This document shows positions 55,065-63,366 of a stretch of DNA of 64,000 nucleotides, piece by piece (the first letter of the stretch is position 1; every line of letters starts with the position of its first letter). The notes under the pieces are model-generated. The model was not told the origin of the DNA. It made no database searches and saw nothing but the letters and a program-made list of their open reading frames with translations. Source of the DNA: WTFY01 sp965220895 (GTDB lineage Bacteria; Pseudomonadota; Gammaproteobacteria; UBA4575). The stretch is taken from NCBI GenBank assembly GCA_965220895.1, contig OZ244850.1:1-64000 (forward strand), in the 5' to 3' direction. The position numbers and the translations under genes were made by a program.

Positions 55065-55691
55065 ATGCCACAGAAAAGTACATCGGAGTCCAAATCTGCA
55101 ACTCCTGAGCAATTTGATCAGGAAGCCCTGAATCGCTGGTTTGACGAAAGACTGGAGCAAAAGCTGCAGGAACGCGAAGAGGCCAGGACCCCCCAGCTGT
55201 CGTTGATCGCGACCAAAGGGACGCTGGACATGGCGTATCCGCCTTTCATACTTGCATCCACCGCCGCAGCCATGGGGTGGGAGGTTTCGTGCTTTTTCAC
55301 TTTCTATGCGCTTGGACTGCTGAAAAAGGACCTGGACCTGGAAGTCTCTCCACTGGGGAACCCGGCCATGCCGATGAAGATGCCGTTTGGCCCGGACTGG
55401 TTCCAAAGCGTGGAATGGAACATCCCGAATGCACTCAGCACAAATATTCCGGGTTTTGAGAGATTCGCAACCATGATGATGAAGCACACCATCAAGGAGA
55501 GGGGAGTCGCCAGCATCCAGGAACTACGCAGCCTTTCCCTGGAAGCCGACGTCAAGATGTTTGCCTGCCAGATGACGGTCGACCTGTTCGGTCATGAAAA
55601 AGAAGACTTCATTGACGAGGTCGCCGGTTGGGTCGGGGCCGCCTCGTTTTTGCCGCAAGCGCAGAAATCCGATATTTGCCTGTTTATCTGA
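55065..55691 (+). CDS. DsrE-type sulfur carrier protein
   Basis: 208 residues of the DsrE/DsrF/DrsH-like (DsrE2-type) family. It begins with a charged helix (about 1-40, EQKLQEREEARTPQ) and continues into the Rossmann-like sulfurtransferase fold with LSLIATKGTLDMAYPPFILA, SCFFTFYALGLLKKD and VKMFACQMTVDLFG (Cys about 172, the likely sulfur carrier). In sulfur oxidisers such proteins pass sulfane sulfur between TusA, rhodanese and Hdr/Dsr enzymes in the cytoplasm. It is not fused to the other genes but stands beside the sox/fcc region. Confidence 0.85.
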   Translation: MPQKSTSESKSATPEQFDQEALNRWFDERLEQKLQEREEARTPQLSLIATKGTLDMAYPPFILASTAAAMGWEVSCFFTFYALGLLKKDLDLEVSPLGNPAMPMKMPFGPDWFQSVEWNIPNALSTNIPGFERFATMMMKHTIKERGVASIQELRSLSLEADVKMFACQMTVDLFGHEKEDFIDEVAGWVGAASFLPQAQKSDICLFI

Positions 55692-55759
55692 ACGAGTAGA
55701 ACCCTGCACATCCGCGGGCCCTGCGAGACAGCCAGGCAAGCGCAGATGCCACGGCGCGG

Positions 55760-56194
55760 TCAGGCCACCTTGATCTGCTGAATGATGGTCTGCTTGTTGT
55801 CGGTGATATCGGCAAGCGTGTACTGGTCCAGCGTATCGATGAACGCGTTCAGGGCATCTCCGAGGATGTGCTTCAGCCGGCAGGCCTTGACGATCGCGCA
55901 CTTTCCCTCGGGATTGAAGCATTCGACGATAAAGAAATCCTTTTCCGTGCTGCGGATCACTTCTCCGATCAGAATCTCATCGGGCCGCTGTGCCAGTTCG
56001 ATCCCCCCGCCTTTCCCTTGGGTGCTGTTGATGTAGCCGGCTTGCCCAAGCTTGTGTACCACGACACGGACGTGGTGTACGGAGATGGAGTACGCCTCGG
56101 CAAGCTGGGAAATGGTTGCCAGCTCTCCACTTGGCTTGCATGCCAGGTAGATCAGAACCCTAAGTGCATAATCAGTAAATTTTGTAACTCGCAT
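55760..56194 (-). CDS. Rrf2-family regulator, NsrR-like
   Basis: 144 residues. The winged helix MRVTKFTDYALRVLIYLA through SVHHVRVVVHKLGQAGYINS matches NsrR/Rrf2. Three cysteines (CFNPEGKC and KAC, about 93, 99, 105) sit in the spacing of the [4Fe-4S] or [2Fe-2S] cluster of NsrR, so it should sense nitric oxide or iron/oxygen status. It is divergent from the DUF3365 heme protein; an inverted repeat at 56233 lies between them. Confidence 0.9.
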   Translation of the reverse strand: MRVTKFTDYALRVLIYLACKPSGELATISQLAEAYSISVHHVRVVVHKLGQAGYINSTQGKGGGIELAQRPDEILIGEVIRSTEKDFFIVECFNPEGKCAIVKACRLKHILGDALNAFIDTLDQYTLADITDNKQTIIQQIKVA

Positions 56195-56232
56195 GAGTTG
56201 GTCCTACCACATTGCTGCACAAGCAGATTCTG

Positions 56233-56250
56233 TCACAAAAATCATTGTGA
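56233..56250. promoter_or_regulatory. Inverted-repeat operator between the Rrf2 and DUF3365 genes
   Basis: TCACAA (56233-56238) and TTGTGA (56245-56250) form a 6-bp inverted repeat with a 6-base spacer, in the region between divergent genes. Symmetry fits a dimeric regulator such as the Rrf2 protein; it does not match the CRP consensus orientation. Confidence 0.5.
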
Positions 56251-56348
56251 TTCCGGCAATCCTAAAAGTCTATAAAATATAGATCGTATTGAGTATAATT
56301 GATCTGTCAGCAATTGATAGATCGATCGATAAAAGAAGGAGGAGCAAA

Positions 56349-56861
56349 ATGAAAAAGCGCAACTACCTCTTTGCGTTGTTTATTTCTATCAGTACGACGC
56401 TGGTTTTGATACACGATGCCATCGCTGAGGATCCGGCGGTGGAGCGTACCCGTCATCAGGTTCACATGCTTGACACCCTTTACAAAACAGCCGTTGTTCT
56501 GATTACCGATAAATACGTGACTGACCCTTCCGTATTTTCTGCTGCGAGCGCGGCCGGCGCGCTCTTTCAAACCATGAAAGAGAACGGCTTCCATGAAGTT
56601 CGTCTGATCGGGCTCACTGATGTCTTGATCAACCCGGCCGTCAACAATCCACAGGATGCTTTTGAGGAAGAGGTCAAGCACAAACTGCTGGGCGGAGCAG
56701 CCACTCATGAAGAAGTGGTTACGGTCGACGGCAAACGTTACTTGCGCATGGCGACAGCAGTCCCTGTCGTGATGGAAAGATGCGTGATGTGCCATGCTAA
56801 CTTCAAGGGAGTCGAGGGTGCGATTGGTTCACTGGTGTACAAAATGCCAATGATTGAATGA
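56349..56861 (+). CDS. Periplasmic DUF3365 heme-binding protein
   Basis: 170 residues from ATG 56349, with AGAAGGAGGA upstream. A signal peptide (NYLFALFISISTTLVLIHDA) ends at AIA. The rest is a DUF3365/Tll0287-like domain with one c-type heme motif, CVMCH, near residue 152. Such domains occur as sensors or cytochromes in redox responses. The position beside an Rrf2 regulator suggests a regulated small c-type cytochrome of sulfur or nitrogen stress. The strong terminator follows at 56881. Confidence 0.85.
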   Translation: MKKRNYLFALFISISTTLVLIHDAIAEDPAVERTRHQVHMLDTLYKTAVVLITDKYVTDPSVFSAASAAGALFQTMKENGFHEVRLIGLTDVLINPAVNNPQDAFEEEVKHKLLGGAATHEEVVTVDGKRYLRMATAVPVVMERCVMCHANFKGVEGAIGSLVYKMPMIE

Positions 56862-56880
56862 AGCAGTTTCATCTCGCATG

Positions 56881-56910
56881 AAAAAAGGGGGCCTTGGCCC
56901 CCTTTTTTAT
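56881..56910. terminator. Strong bidirectional terminator
   Basis: AAAAAAGGGGGCC TTGG CCCCCTTTTTT-type hairpin with A and T runs on both sides, between the convergent DUF3365 and fccB genes. It should stop transcripts in both directions. Confidence 0.9.
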
Positions 56911-56931
56911 TTCAACAGATGCTTATCGGAG

Positions 56932-58215
56932 CTAGCCGAACATCTCGGCGGTCATGTTCTTGAACCAGCTGTACGCATAGTGCACTTCGCGTCGAAGTGC
57001 TTTCGGAGTAGCATCCGAGGGCGTCAGGCCGCCTCCGACCTTGTTGATTTTGGACCGGTCTTCCGCCAGTTTGTAGACGGCCACCACGGAGATTCCGTAA
57101 TCCGGTGCAATGATGCTGTAGCAGGCATTCGCATAGGAATTGATGCCGGGCTCTTTCTCGTGCAGGTGATGAACGACCGCCGATGCACAGACCTTGGCCT
57201 CGGTGCTTGCCGCGTATCCGGACTTGGGCAGGCCGCTGATGATGCCGGCATCCCCGATGATGTGGATGCCCTTGTGCCGTTTCGACTCAAACGTACCCAG
57301 GTCGACCGGGCACCATCCTGAATCGTCCGTCAGGTCGGCGTCATGTGCAATCTGCGCGGCCTTTTGCGGCGGGATGATATTGGCAACCGAAACCTTGTGG
57401 TCGTCGAAGTCGGTGCTGACCTTCATGGCCTTGGCGTCGACGGCCTTCACTCCACCCCCGGTATCGGCCCCGGGGACCCATTCGATCATGTCCCCGTACA
57501 CCTTCTTCCAGCCTTGCGTGAACAGGCCCTGTTTCGAGAACTTGTCCTTGGCATCCAGGATCAGGATCTTGGACTTCGGCTTGTGATGTTTCAGGTAGTG
57601 TGCAATCTGCGCTGCACGCTCATACGGTCCCGGCGGGCAGCGAAACGGGTTTCCAGGCGGGGCCAGCAGCACCAGTCCGCCGTCATCCATGGACTCAATC
57701 TGCTTTCTCAGCAATGCGGTCTGTGAGCCGGCAATCCACGCATGTGGCATGGTCTCGGCCGCACCCTCGTCATAGCCTTCGATGGCTTCCCATCTGAGCC
57801 CAATGCCGGGAGACATGATAAGCCGGTCGTAACCCAGGGTCGTGCCATTGGCTGTTTTCACCTTGTGGGCCACCGGATCGATCATCACGGCCTTGTCCTG
57901 GACTACCTTGATTCCATGCGAGGCCAGCTTGTCGTATCCGAACTTGATCGTGGAGATGTCACGGTCCCCGCCGATCACCTCGTTGCTCATGAAACAGGTG
58001 TGATGGTATGGCTTGGCCTCCACGATCGTCACCTCAATGGATGAATCTGCTTTGGCAATGTACTTGGCGGCAATCGTTCCTCCGACCCCAGCGCCGATCA
58101 CGACAACCTTCTTCTTGGCAGCCCCTGCGATATGGGGGAAACCAAATCCCACGGAGCCCAATGCAAAAGTACTGCCGGTGCCCTTTAGAAAATTTCTTCT
58201 GGTAAGTTTTGACAT
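56932..58215 (-). CDS. fccB: Sulfide dehydrogenase flavoprotein subunit (flavocytochrome c)
   Basis: 427 residues from ATG 58215, which has AGGAG at 8 bases; the ATG at 58221 is too close to it. A Tat signal is clear in KLTRRNFLKGTGSTFALGSV. The FAD-binding Rossmann fold starts KKKVVVIGAGVGGTIAAKYI. Two redox-cysteine regions typical of FccB are seen (HHTCFMSNEVIGG and GNPFRCPPGPYER). The family oxidises sulfide to sulfur or polysulfide in the periplasm and passes electrons to the heme subunit FccA, encoded immediately upstream on the same strand. Confidence 0.93.
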   Translation of the reverse strand: MSKLTRRNFLKGTGSTFALGSVGFGFPHIAGAAKKKVVVIGAGVGGTIAAKYIAKADSSIEVTIVEAKPYHHTCFMSNEVIGGDRDISTIKFGYDKLASHGIKVVQDKAVMIDPVAHKVKTANGTTLGYDRLIMSPGIGLRWEAIEGYDEGAAETMPHAWIAGSQTALLRKQIESMDDGGLVLLAPPGNPFRCPPGPYERAAQIAHYLKHHKPKSKILILDAKDKFSKQGLFTQGWKKVYGDMIEWVPGADTGGGVKAVDAKAMKVSTDFDDHKVSVANIIPPQKAAQIAHDADLTDDSGWCPVDLGTFESKRHKGIHIIGDAGIISGLPKSGYAASTEAKVCASAVVHHLHEKEPGINSYANACYSIIAPDYGISVVAVYKLAEDRSKINKVGGGLTPSDATPKALRREVHYAYSWFKNMTAEMFG

Positions 58216-58246
58216 GTTCATTTCTCCTGCAATCTCGAGCGGTGCG

Positions 58247-58912
58247 TTATTTCTGGCTGGCGTAAAACTGGATGAGGTCTGCGACTGAGCCGTCACCGTA
58301 GGCTGCATGCGCATCCTTCATCTGCTTTCTCATTTTTTTCGGCATGGCCCGGTCACCACTGGCGAAGTCCGCCATGGTGTACTCAAGATAGGGGATCCAT
58401 TGCCCGGCCAGCACACCCGCATCATCCTCTGCGGAGCTGCCGCCATTCTCATGGCATTTCTCGCAGTGATTCTCATGAATCTCTGCGCCTGCTTTTGCCT
58501 GCTTCTTATTCACGTCCTGCTCAGCAGCCTGGAAGGGCAGGCTTGCAAAATGCTTGGCGAGGATTTTGATCTCGGCTTCGGAATAGCCTTTTGCGATGCG
58601 ATCCATGACGGTTGAAGTTCGTGCAAAGAATTCGACATCCTCGAGGTCCGGATCGGCTTCAATGATGGCCTCGACCTTGTCCTCGTCGTTGTCGTATTTA
58701 TAGGCCAGCATCGCGGCGATGATGTAAATTTCCGACATCCCTGAGATGGTGGGGGTTGCGGGTCCATCACTGATACCACCAGGCCCATGGCAGCCCAGAC
58801 ACGTGTCGGAAAGCATGGACGGGCTTGCAGTTTCTCCGGCTAGAGTTGTACTGAAAGGCAGCAGCACAAGTACACAGAAAAGAAGCGTCTCGCGAACGAG
58901 TTTATGCAACAT
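58247..58912 (-). CDS. fccA: Sulfide dehydrogenase cytochrome c subunit
   Basis: 221 residues. A signal peptide MLHKLVRETLLFCVLVLLPF precedes two class I cytochrome domains with c-type heme motifs CLGCH (about 38-42) and CEKCH (about 140-144). This diheme arrangement with the adjacent fccB gene (32 bases) identifies FccA. The fifth-ligand His of each motif and downstream Met residues (MSEIYIIAAML, MPKKMRKQM) are present. It would accept electrons from FccB and reduce a soluble cytochrome. Confidence 0.9.
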   Translation of the reverse strand: MLHKLVRETLLFCVLVLLPFSTTLAGETASPSMLSDTCLGCHGPGGISDGPATPTISGMSEIYIIAAMLAYKYDNDEDKVEAIIEADPDLEDVEFFARTSTVMDRIAKGYSEAEIKILAKHFASLPFQAAEQDVNKKQAKAGAEIHENHCEKCHENGGSSAEDDAGVLAGQWIPYLEYTMADFASGDRAMPKKMRKQMKDAHAAYGDGSVADLIQFYASQK

Positions 58913-59050
58913 GGTTATCCTCCTATCCCAGGCATCAACATCATCGATATCCGCGCACCGAGAGCTTGAGAACCTTCAGTGCAGCTGGTACCGAAATTAT
59001 TTTGTGCACATAGTAGCACAGTACATCCCCTGCTTTTAGGTCCATTCAGC

Positions 59051-59587
59051 CTAGTTCAGGGCGACCTCCTCGGCCGAGTCGGGTTTTTTGGGCATCTTGT
59101 GGGCTACGCCCTTGTGGCAGTCGATGCAGGTCTTCCCCCGGGTCTCAGCTTTTTTATGTTTTTTTCGTGCCGAGCGGTCCTGTTCCTTGAGGTCCATGGC
59201 CGCAATGGTGTGGCATGACTGGCATTCGCGTGAATCCGTTTTTTCCATGCGCGCCCAGACCTCATTCGCCATCGTCCACCGGTACTGCTCAAACTTCTGC
59301 TCATCATCGATGGTGCCGAGAATTTCATGCCACACGTCCTTGGCCGCGCGCAGCTTGGCGTACATCTTGGGACCCAGTGAGTGGGGGACGTGACAATCCG
59401 AGCATTCGGCCCGTACCCCGGATACATTTATGTAGTGAGCGCTTTCCATCCACTCTTTCTGGACCCATTGCATCGAGTGACACGAGGTGCAGAATTCGGT
59501 GGTGTTGGTGGCTTCGAGTACAACAGAAGAGGAAGTTGCGGCGACTGCACCAAGGATCAGCAGAATTATGGCGGCGGCAAATTTCAA
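59051..59587 (-). CDS. NapC/NirT-family tetraheme cytochrome c
   Basis: 178 residues. An N-terminal membrane anchor/signal (MKFAAAIILLILGAVAATSS) is followed by four heme motifs: CTSCH, CSDCH, CQSCH and CIDCH. The family transfers electrons between the membrane quinone pool and periplasmic redox enzymes. It lies upstream of fccA with a 138-base gap on the same strand and may link sulfide oxidation to the quinone pool, an inference from context. It is shorter than NapC (about 200 residues). Confidence 0.88.
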   Translation of the reverse strand: MKFAAAIILLILGAVAATSSSVVLEATNTTEFCTSCHSMQWVQKEWMESAHYINVSGVRAECSDCHVPHSLGPKMYAKLRAAKDVWHEILGTIDDEQKFEQYRWTMANEVWARMEKTDSRECQSCHTIAAMDLKEQDRSARKKHKKAETRGKTCIDCHKGVAHKMPKKPDSAEEVALN

Positions 59588-59717
59588 GCAACAATCTCCC
59601 TGGTGGTCCAGCTTCGAAATAAGCTAATGACAGGGTAAGTGGTAAGAAAGTATACTGGATTACGGTATCAAATCATACGATCCCACAGGGACTTAGGCAC
59701 GCTGAAAACCTACTGAT

Positions 59718-60806
59718 ATGCACCGAACTATTGCTGTTTTGATGATTGCCTTCATCGCTTGGCCGGTCATGCTCGGTGCGCAGACTCAGGACCCGTCGAG
59801 CACTTCAAATCCGTCCCCGCCGGCAGCGGCAGGTTCCGTTGACAGTGCACCGGATGCCGCCTCTGAAATTGTACAGGATGAGGGCACGCCTGCAGCGCAG
59901 GCGGACAGTTCGGCAGGCGTCGCCGGCGGTTCAGGATCGCAGGCTGCACCGAAGAGCACTTCCCCTTTGCCACCGAGCAACTGGCTGGCAATGTCGGGAG
60001 CGAATTTCAATCCATTTCATCCCATGAACATGATGAACCCTGCCGTGTACATGAACATGATGCACCCCATGGCGGGCATGGCAAGTCCGATGCTCAACTA
60101 CCCGGTCGATGTCATGACTCAGATGCAGTTCATGGACATGATGATGCGGTCCATGGACCCGCACATGATGTTCGGCATGTTTGGCCAGGTAAGCCCCGCC
60201 TACAGGGAAGGACAGGTGCCGGAACATCTGCCCGTGGTCGCCATTCCGGGATTCCCGACGCAGAGTTACCGTCCCTGGCCCGTGAACAAGGTATCCCCGG
60301 GGGTCTCGCGGGAAGCGAAAAAAAATGCATTTCAAACTGCGATGGCAGTAAGCCCGCTTTCCATGCGTGACATGATCAGCATCATGGCCGACAAGATCCC
60401 GGTGGATGAAAGTGTATCCTGGGATGATGCCGTGGAGGCGATGAAGCTTCGGGCCAATGAAATCAACTTCAAGTTTGTAGGCTCCAGCCCCTTGTGGAAG
60501 GAAATTGAAGCGGTCACGGGTCAGCCCTCGGCAAGGGTCGAGATGTTCCGATTCTGCGATGCTGCGACGGCACGCAAGATCCTGGATGTGGTTCCCGAGT
60601 TCGTGATATTCCTTCCCTGCATGATCGCATTGATCGAGGATGGAGAAGGGAAGCTGTGGGTCATGACGCTGGACTGGGATGTGGGGTGGCTGGATTTTTC
60701 GCAAAACAGGAATTCGCACTTGAGCAAGGATTTGCGCGAAGATGCGGTGAGGATTCGTGAGGCCATCGCGTTCATCATGGAAGGCGCGGCCACGGGAGAG
60801 TTTTAA
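59718..60806 (+). CDS. Exported methionine-rich protein with DUF302 domain
   Basis: 362 residues. The signal peptide MHRTIAVLMIAFIAWPVMLG ends near residue 21. A low-complexity Ala/Ser/Pro linker (about 22-90) leads to a methionine-rich stretch (NPFHPMNMMNPAVYMNMMHP, MTQMQFMDMMMRSMDPHMMF) around 95-155, rich in Met and His that could bind copper(I) or heme. The C-terminal 150 residues match DUF302 (AVEAMKLRANEINFKFVGSS, RVEMFRFCDAATARKILDVV, FVIFLPCMIALIEDGEGKLW). The fusion has no assigned function. It is divergent from the tetraheme cytochrome and beside another methionine-rich gene. Confidence 0.82.
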   Translation: MHRTIAVLMIAFIAWPVMLGAQTQDPSSTSNPSPPAAAGSVDSAPDAASEIVQDEGTPAAQADSSAGVAGGSGSQAAPKSTSPLPPSNWLAMSGANFNPFHPMNMMNPAVYMNMMHPMAGMASPMLNYPVDVMTQMQFMDMMMRSMDPHMMFGMFGQVSPAYREGQVPEHLPVVAIPGFPTQSYRPWPVNKVSPGVSREAKKNAFQTAMAVSPLSMRDMISIMADKIPVDESVSWDDAVEAMKLRANEINFKFVGSSPLWKEIEAVTGQPSARVEMFRFCDAATARKILDVVPEFVIFLPCMIALIEDGEGKLWVMTLDWDVGWLDFSQNRNSHLSKDLREDAVRIREAIAFIMEGAATGEF

Positions 60807-60845
60807 CTAAGTAATTTCAACCAGATGAACTGGAAGGTATTTGAA

Positions 60846-61523
60846 ATGTCATTTAAAAACAGGTTGTACCGATCGGCCATATGCGTGGCCTGCCTATTGA
60901 TTGCAAGTATCACAGGTCTTCATGCCGAAGAAGCCCAGCAGGCGCAGCCCGCTCCAAGTGGCATGGCAGAAATGACTGCGACGATGCAAAAATCCATGGA
61001 TCCCAATGTCTGGGCACAGATGATGTCCATGATGATGAATCCTCAGCAGTCCTCTCCAATTGCTACCTGTGCCCTGTGTCATGAAGGTGCAGACGTGGCT
61101 CGCTTCCAGAAAGACTACGGGCCCATGATGGATGCGATGTGGGAACCCTACAAGGCCATGATGAACCCGCACATGATGAGTTCCATGATGAACCCGGCCA
61201 TGTACATGAGCATGATGTATCCGATGATGGGCATGATGGGGCCCATGATGAATCCAATGGGAATGATGGGGCCCATGATGAATCCAATGGGAATGATGGG
61301 GCCCATGATGAATCCAATGGGAATGATGAACCCCATGGCCATGATGAACCCGATGATGGGCATGATGGGCGGTTTCCCCATGCACGGGAATCCCATGGCC
61401 CCACCGATGCCAGGTGCAGGGCAAGCTCCCAGCCCCGAGCAGCAAAAGCAGTGGTTTGATCAGTGGTCGGAGATGATGAAGAACTTCATGCCAGGCCCCG
61501 GATCTTCCAGCCCGCAACAATAG
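60846..61523 (+). CDS. Exported methionine-rich protein with one c-type heme motif
   Basis: 225 residues from ATG 60846, supported by GGAAGG 8 bases upstream; a start at 60825 lacks it. A signal peptide (NRLYRSAICVACLLIASITG) ends near residue 25. One heme motif CALCH lies near 75. Residues about 95-175 are an array of Met-Asn-Pro-Met-Gly units (PMMGMMGPMMNPMGMMGPMM and repeats), encoded in part by a 30-bp tandem repeat. A glutamine/proline-rich tail follows. The motif pair resembles the upstream gene, with which it is co-oriented 39 bases apart. A metal-binding or structural role is possible; none is established. Confidence 0.82.
   Translation: MSFKNRLYRSAICVACLLIASITGLHAEEAQQAQPAPSGMAEMTATMQKSMDPNVWAQMMSMMMNPQQSSPIATCALCHEGADVARFQKDYGPMMDAMWEPYKAMMNPHMMSSMMNPAMYMSMMYPMMGMMGPMMNPMGMMGPMMNPMGMMGPMMNPMGMMNPMAMMNPMMGMMGGFPMHGNPMAPPMPGAGQAPSPEQQKQWFDQWSEMMKNFMPGPGSSSPQQ
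61241..61330. repeat. Three tandem 30-bp repeats inside the methionine-rich gene
   Basis: Units at 61241-61270, 61271-61300 and 61301-61330 are identical except for the last two bases of the third (GG to AA). Each starts GCCCATGATG AATCCAATGG and encodes ten residues of the MMNPMGMMGP type. Partial relatives flank the array. Such in-phase repeats can vary in number by slippage, which would change the methionine count. Confidence 0.9.
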
Positions 61524-61542
61524 TACAAATGTTAACGACTGG

Positions 61543-61562
61543 CCCGTACTGTCAGGTACGGG
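61543..61562 (+). terminator. Hairpin after the methionine-rich gene, possible terminator
   Basis: CCCGTAC (61543-61549) and GTACGGG (61556-61562) form a perfect 7-bp hairpin with a 6-base loop, 19 bases past the stop. No T run follows, so it could be a terminator of the less classical kind or an mRNA stabiliser. The rest of 61563-61856 shows no gene. Confidence 0.4.
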
Positions 61563-61856
61563 AGCGGTGGCGCATTGCCCCACAGCATGTTGCGATGCAG
61601 CAGGAATTGGATCTTCGCTCAGTATCTCAGGTCTAGCCCATAAGCTTTTGTTTATTTGACAGTGATTAAAGGGAAAAAATCTTGGAGAAGCCCTGTCCAC
61701 TTGACCGTGCAGGCCAGAATCTGTACAGAGTCGGCTGCCTGCAGAGTGCAGCTCGAATGCGATTTGCACGGTGCGACAGGCCACCTGGCGTGGTGAATTT
61801 GGAGGGCTCTCATTGTATACTTGGAAACTGCCTTAACCGATCTGATTCAGGACCCC

Positions 61857-63002
61857 ATGGAAGAATTTTCTAACCTTCATCTGGTAGCTTTATTAGGTTT
61901 TGTCGTAGCCAGCATATTTGGTTTTGTTGGCAACAAGACCCATTTCTGCTCGATGGGGGCGATCAGTGACGTCATCAATATGGGTTCGAAAGGGCGCCTC
62001 GGTGCCTGGTTTCTTGCGATCGGCATTGCCATCCTGGGGGCGCAGTTCCTATTCATTCAGGGCTTGGTGGATTTGAATGCCTCGATTTACCTGTCGCCTA
62101 ACCTGTATATACTCAGCTACGTCCTCGGCGGCATCCTGTTCGGTGTGGGCATGACCCTTGCCGCAGGCTGCGGCCAGCGGAACCTGATCCGGATCGGCGG
62201 TGGAAACCTGAAAGCCCTGGTCGTGATCCTCGTGCTGGGCATCACGGCCTACACGACCATGCGTGGGTTATTGGCCCTGGTGCGGTTGAACTGGGTATAT
62301 GCCGTCAATGCGGACCTGACCAATCAGGGTCTACAGGATCAAGGCCTGATCAGCTACATGGGTGCGCTTCTGAAACTGGAGAGTACGGAGTGGCTGCGCA
62401 AGATCATCGGGCTTCTGGTCGCCGCAGGATTCATCACTTATGCCTTCAAGCACAAGGAATTCAGGAACAGCTTTGACAACATCATTGCCGGAGCGGTGAT
62501 TGGCATGTGCGTGGTTGCCGCGTGGTACATCACTGGTTACCTGGGCCAGGATGATTTTGATCCCGTCACACCCCAGGGGATGGCATTCATTGGCCCGACC
62601 GGTAATGCCATCAGCTATCTAATGACCTTTACGGGAGCCCAGATCAATTTCGGTATTGCCGTGGTCCTGGGAATGGTGGTGGGTTCTTTCCTCTATGCCA
62701 TCCTGTCGAACTCATTCAGGATAGAAACCTTCAGCAACCGGTCTGAAATGATCAGTCATCTGGTCGGTGCCGTGCTCATGGGCTTTGGTGGCGTGCTCTC
62801 GTTTGGCTGCACGATAGGGCAGGGCGTTACCGGCATGTCCACATTGGCCATGGGTTCTATCCTGGCGTTTACCTCGATCATTTTCGGAAGCGCCCTCACC
62901 ATGAAGGTCCAGTACCACATTCTGGATGAGAAGGGATTTATGGATGCGTTGAGCACCTCGCTTTCGGAACTGCTGCTTCCCTGGAGAAAGCAGACGACCT
63001 GA
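61857..63002 (+). CDS. YeeE/YedE-family sulfur-compound transporter
   Basis: 381 residues from ATG 61857, with AGGA upstream; a TTG at 61821 extends it by 12 residues. About eight to ten membrane helices are predicted. The two conserved cysteine-bearing repeats are visible: FVGNKTHFCSMGAISDV and TLAAGCGQRNLIRIGGG in the first half, VLSFGCTIGQGVTGMSTLA in the second. Related TsuA/YeeE proteins import thiosulfate through such cysteines. In this sulfur region it could move thiosulfate or another sulfane compound across the inner membrane. It converges with soxZ, 23 bases apart. Confidence 0.88.
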   Translation: MEEFSNLHLVALLGFVVASIFGFVGNKTHFCSMGAISDVINMGSKGRLGAWFLAIGIAILGAQFLFIQGLVDLNASIYLSPNLYILSYVLGGILFGVGMTLAAGCGQRNLIRIGGGNLKALVVILVLGITAYTTMRGLLALVRLNWVYAVNADLTNQGLQDQGLISYMGALLKLESTEWLRKIIGLLVAAGFITYAFKHKEFRNSFDNIIAGAVIGMCVVAAWYITGYLGQDDFDPVTPQGMAFIGPTGNAISYLMTFTGAQINFGIAVVLGMVVGSFLYAILSNSFRIETFSNRSEMISHLVGAVLMGFGGVLSFGCTIGQGVTGMSTLAMGSILAFTSIIFGSALTMKVQYHILDEKGFMDALSTSLSELLLPWRKQTT

Positions 63003-63025
63003 CCGCAGCCCGGTCGTCAGACACG

Positions 63026-63343
63026 CTACTTGATTTGGGTCTCTCCGGCTCCCGATTCGCCCTGGTTGTCTACCCAGTTGATCTTGACGGTATCGCCTGG
63101 CTTGCCGCCGTCAAATTCAAATGACCAGTACGGGTTCTTGGAAATACCCGTACCCCACTCGGCAGAGATGATGACTTCACCATTGAGCTCCGCTGTGACT
63201 TCCTTGATAAAGTGTGCTGGGACCAGCTTTCCTGTATCGGGATCTTTTCTGCTCCCTGATTCCATGACGTGGTACATGATGGCCTTGACCGTGGTTTTGC
63301 CATCTTTCACTTTTGCCCTGATCTTCATCGCTTTTTGAGCCAT
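63026..63343 (-). CDS. soxZ: Thiosulfate-oxidation carrier subunit SoxZ
   Basis: 105 residues from ATG 63343, preceded by GAGGA. The immunoglobulin-like SoxZ fold is seen in KIRAKVKDGKTTVKAIMYHV, LVPAHFIKEVTAELNGE and NPYWSFEFDGGKPGDTVKIN. SoxZ pairs with SoxY to carry the growing sulfur adduct in the periplasm. It has no own signal and would be exported with SoxY. It follows soxY after 23 bases in the same orientation. Confidence 0.95.
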   Translation of the reverse strand: MAQKAMKIRAKVKDGKTTVKAIMYHVMESGSRKDPDTGKLVPAHFIKEVTAELNGEVIISAEWGTGISKNPYWSFEFDGGKPGDTVKINWVDNQGESGAGETQIK

Positions 63344-63366
63344 CTTTTTCCTCTGCTCCCTTGGGT

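Noticed and set aside
61148..61396. Minus-strand frame of Ile/Met/Gly-Phe repeats
   Set aside because: It is the antisense reading of the methionine-rich repeat array and has no start context.
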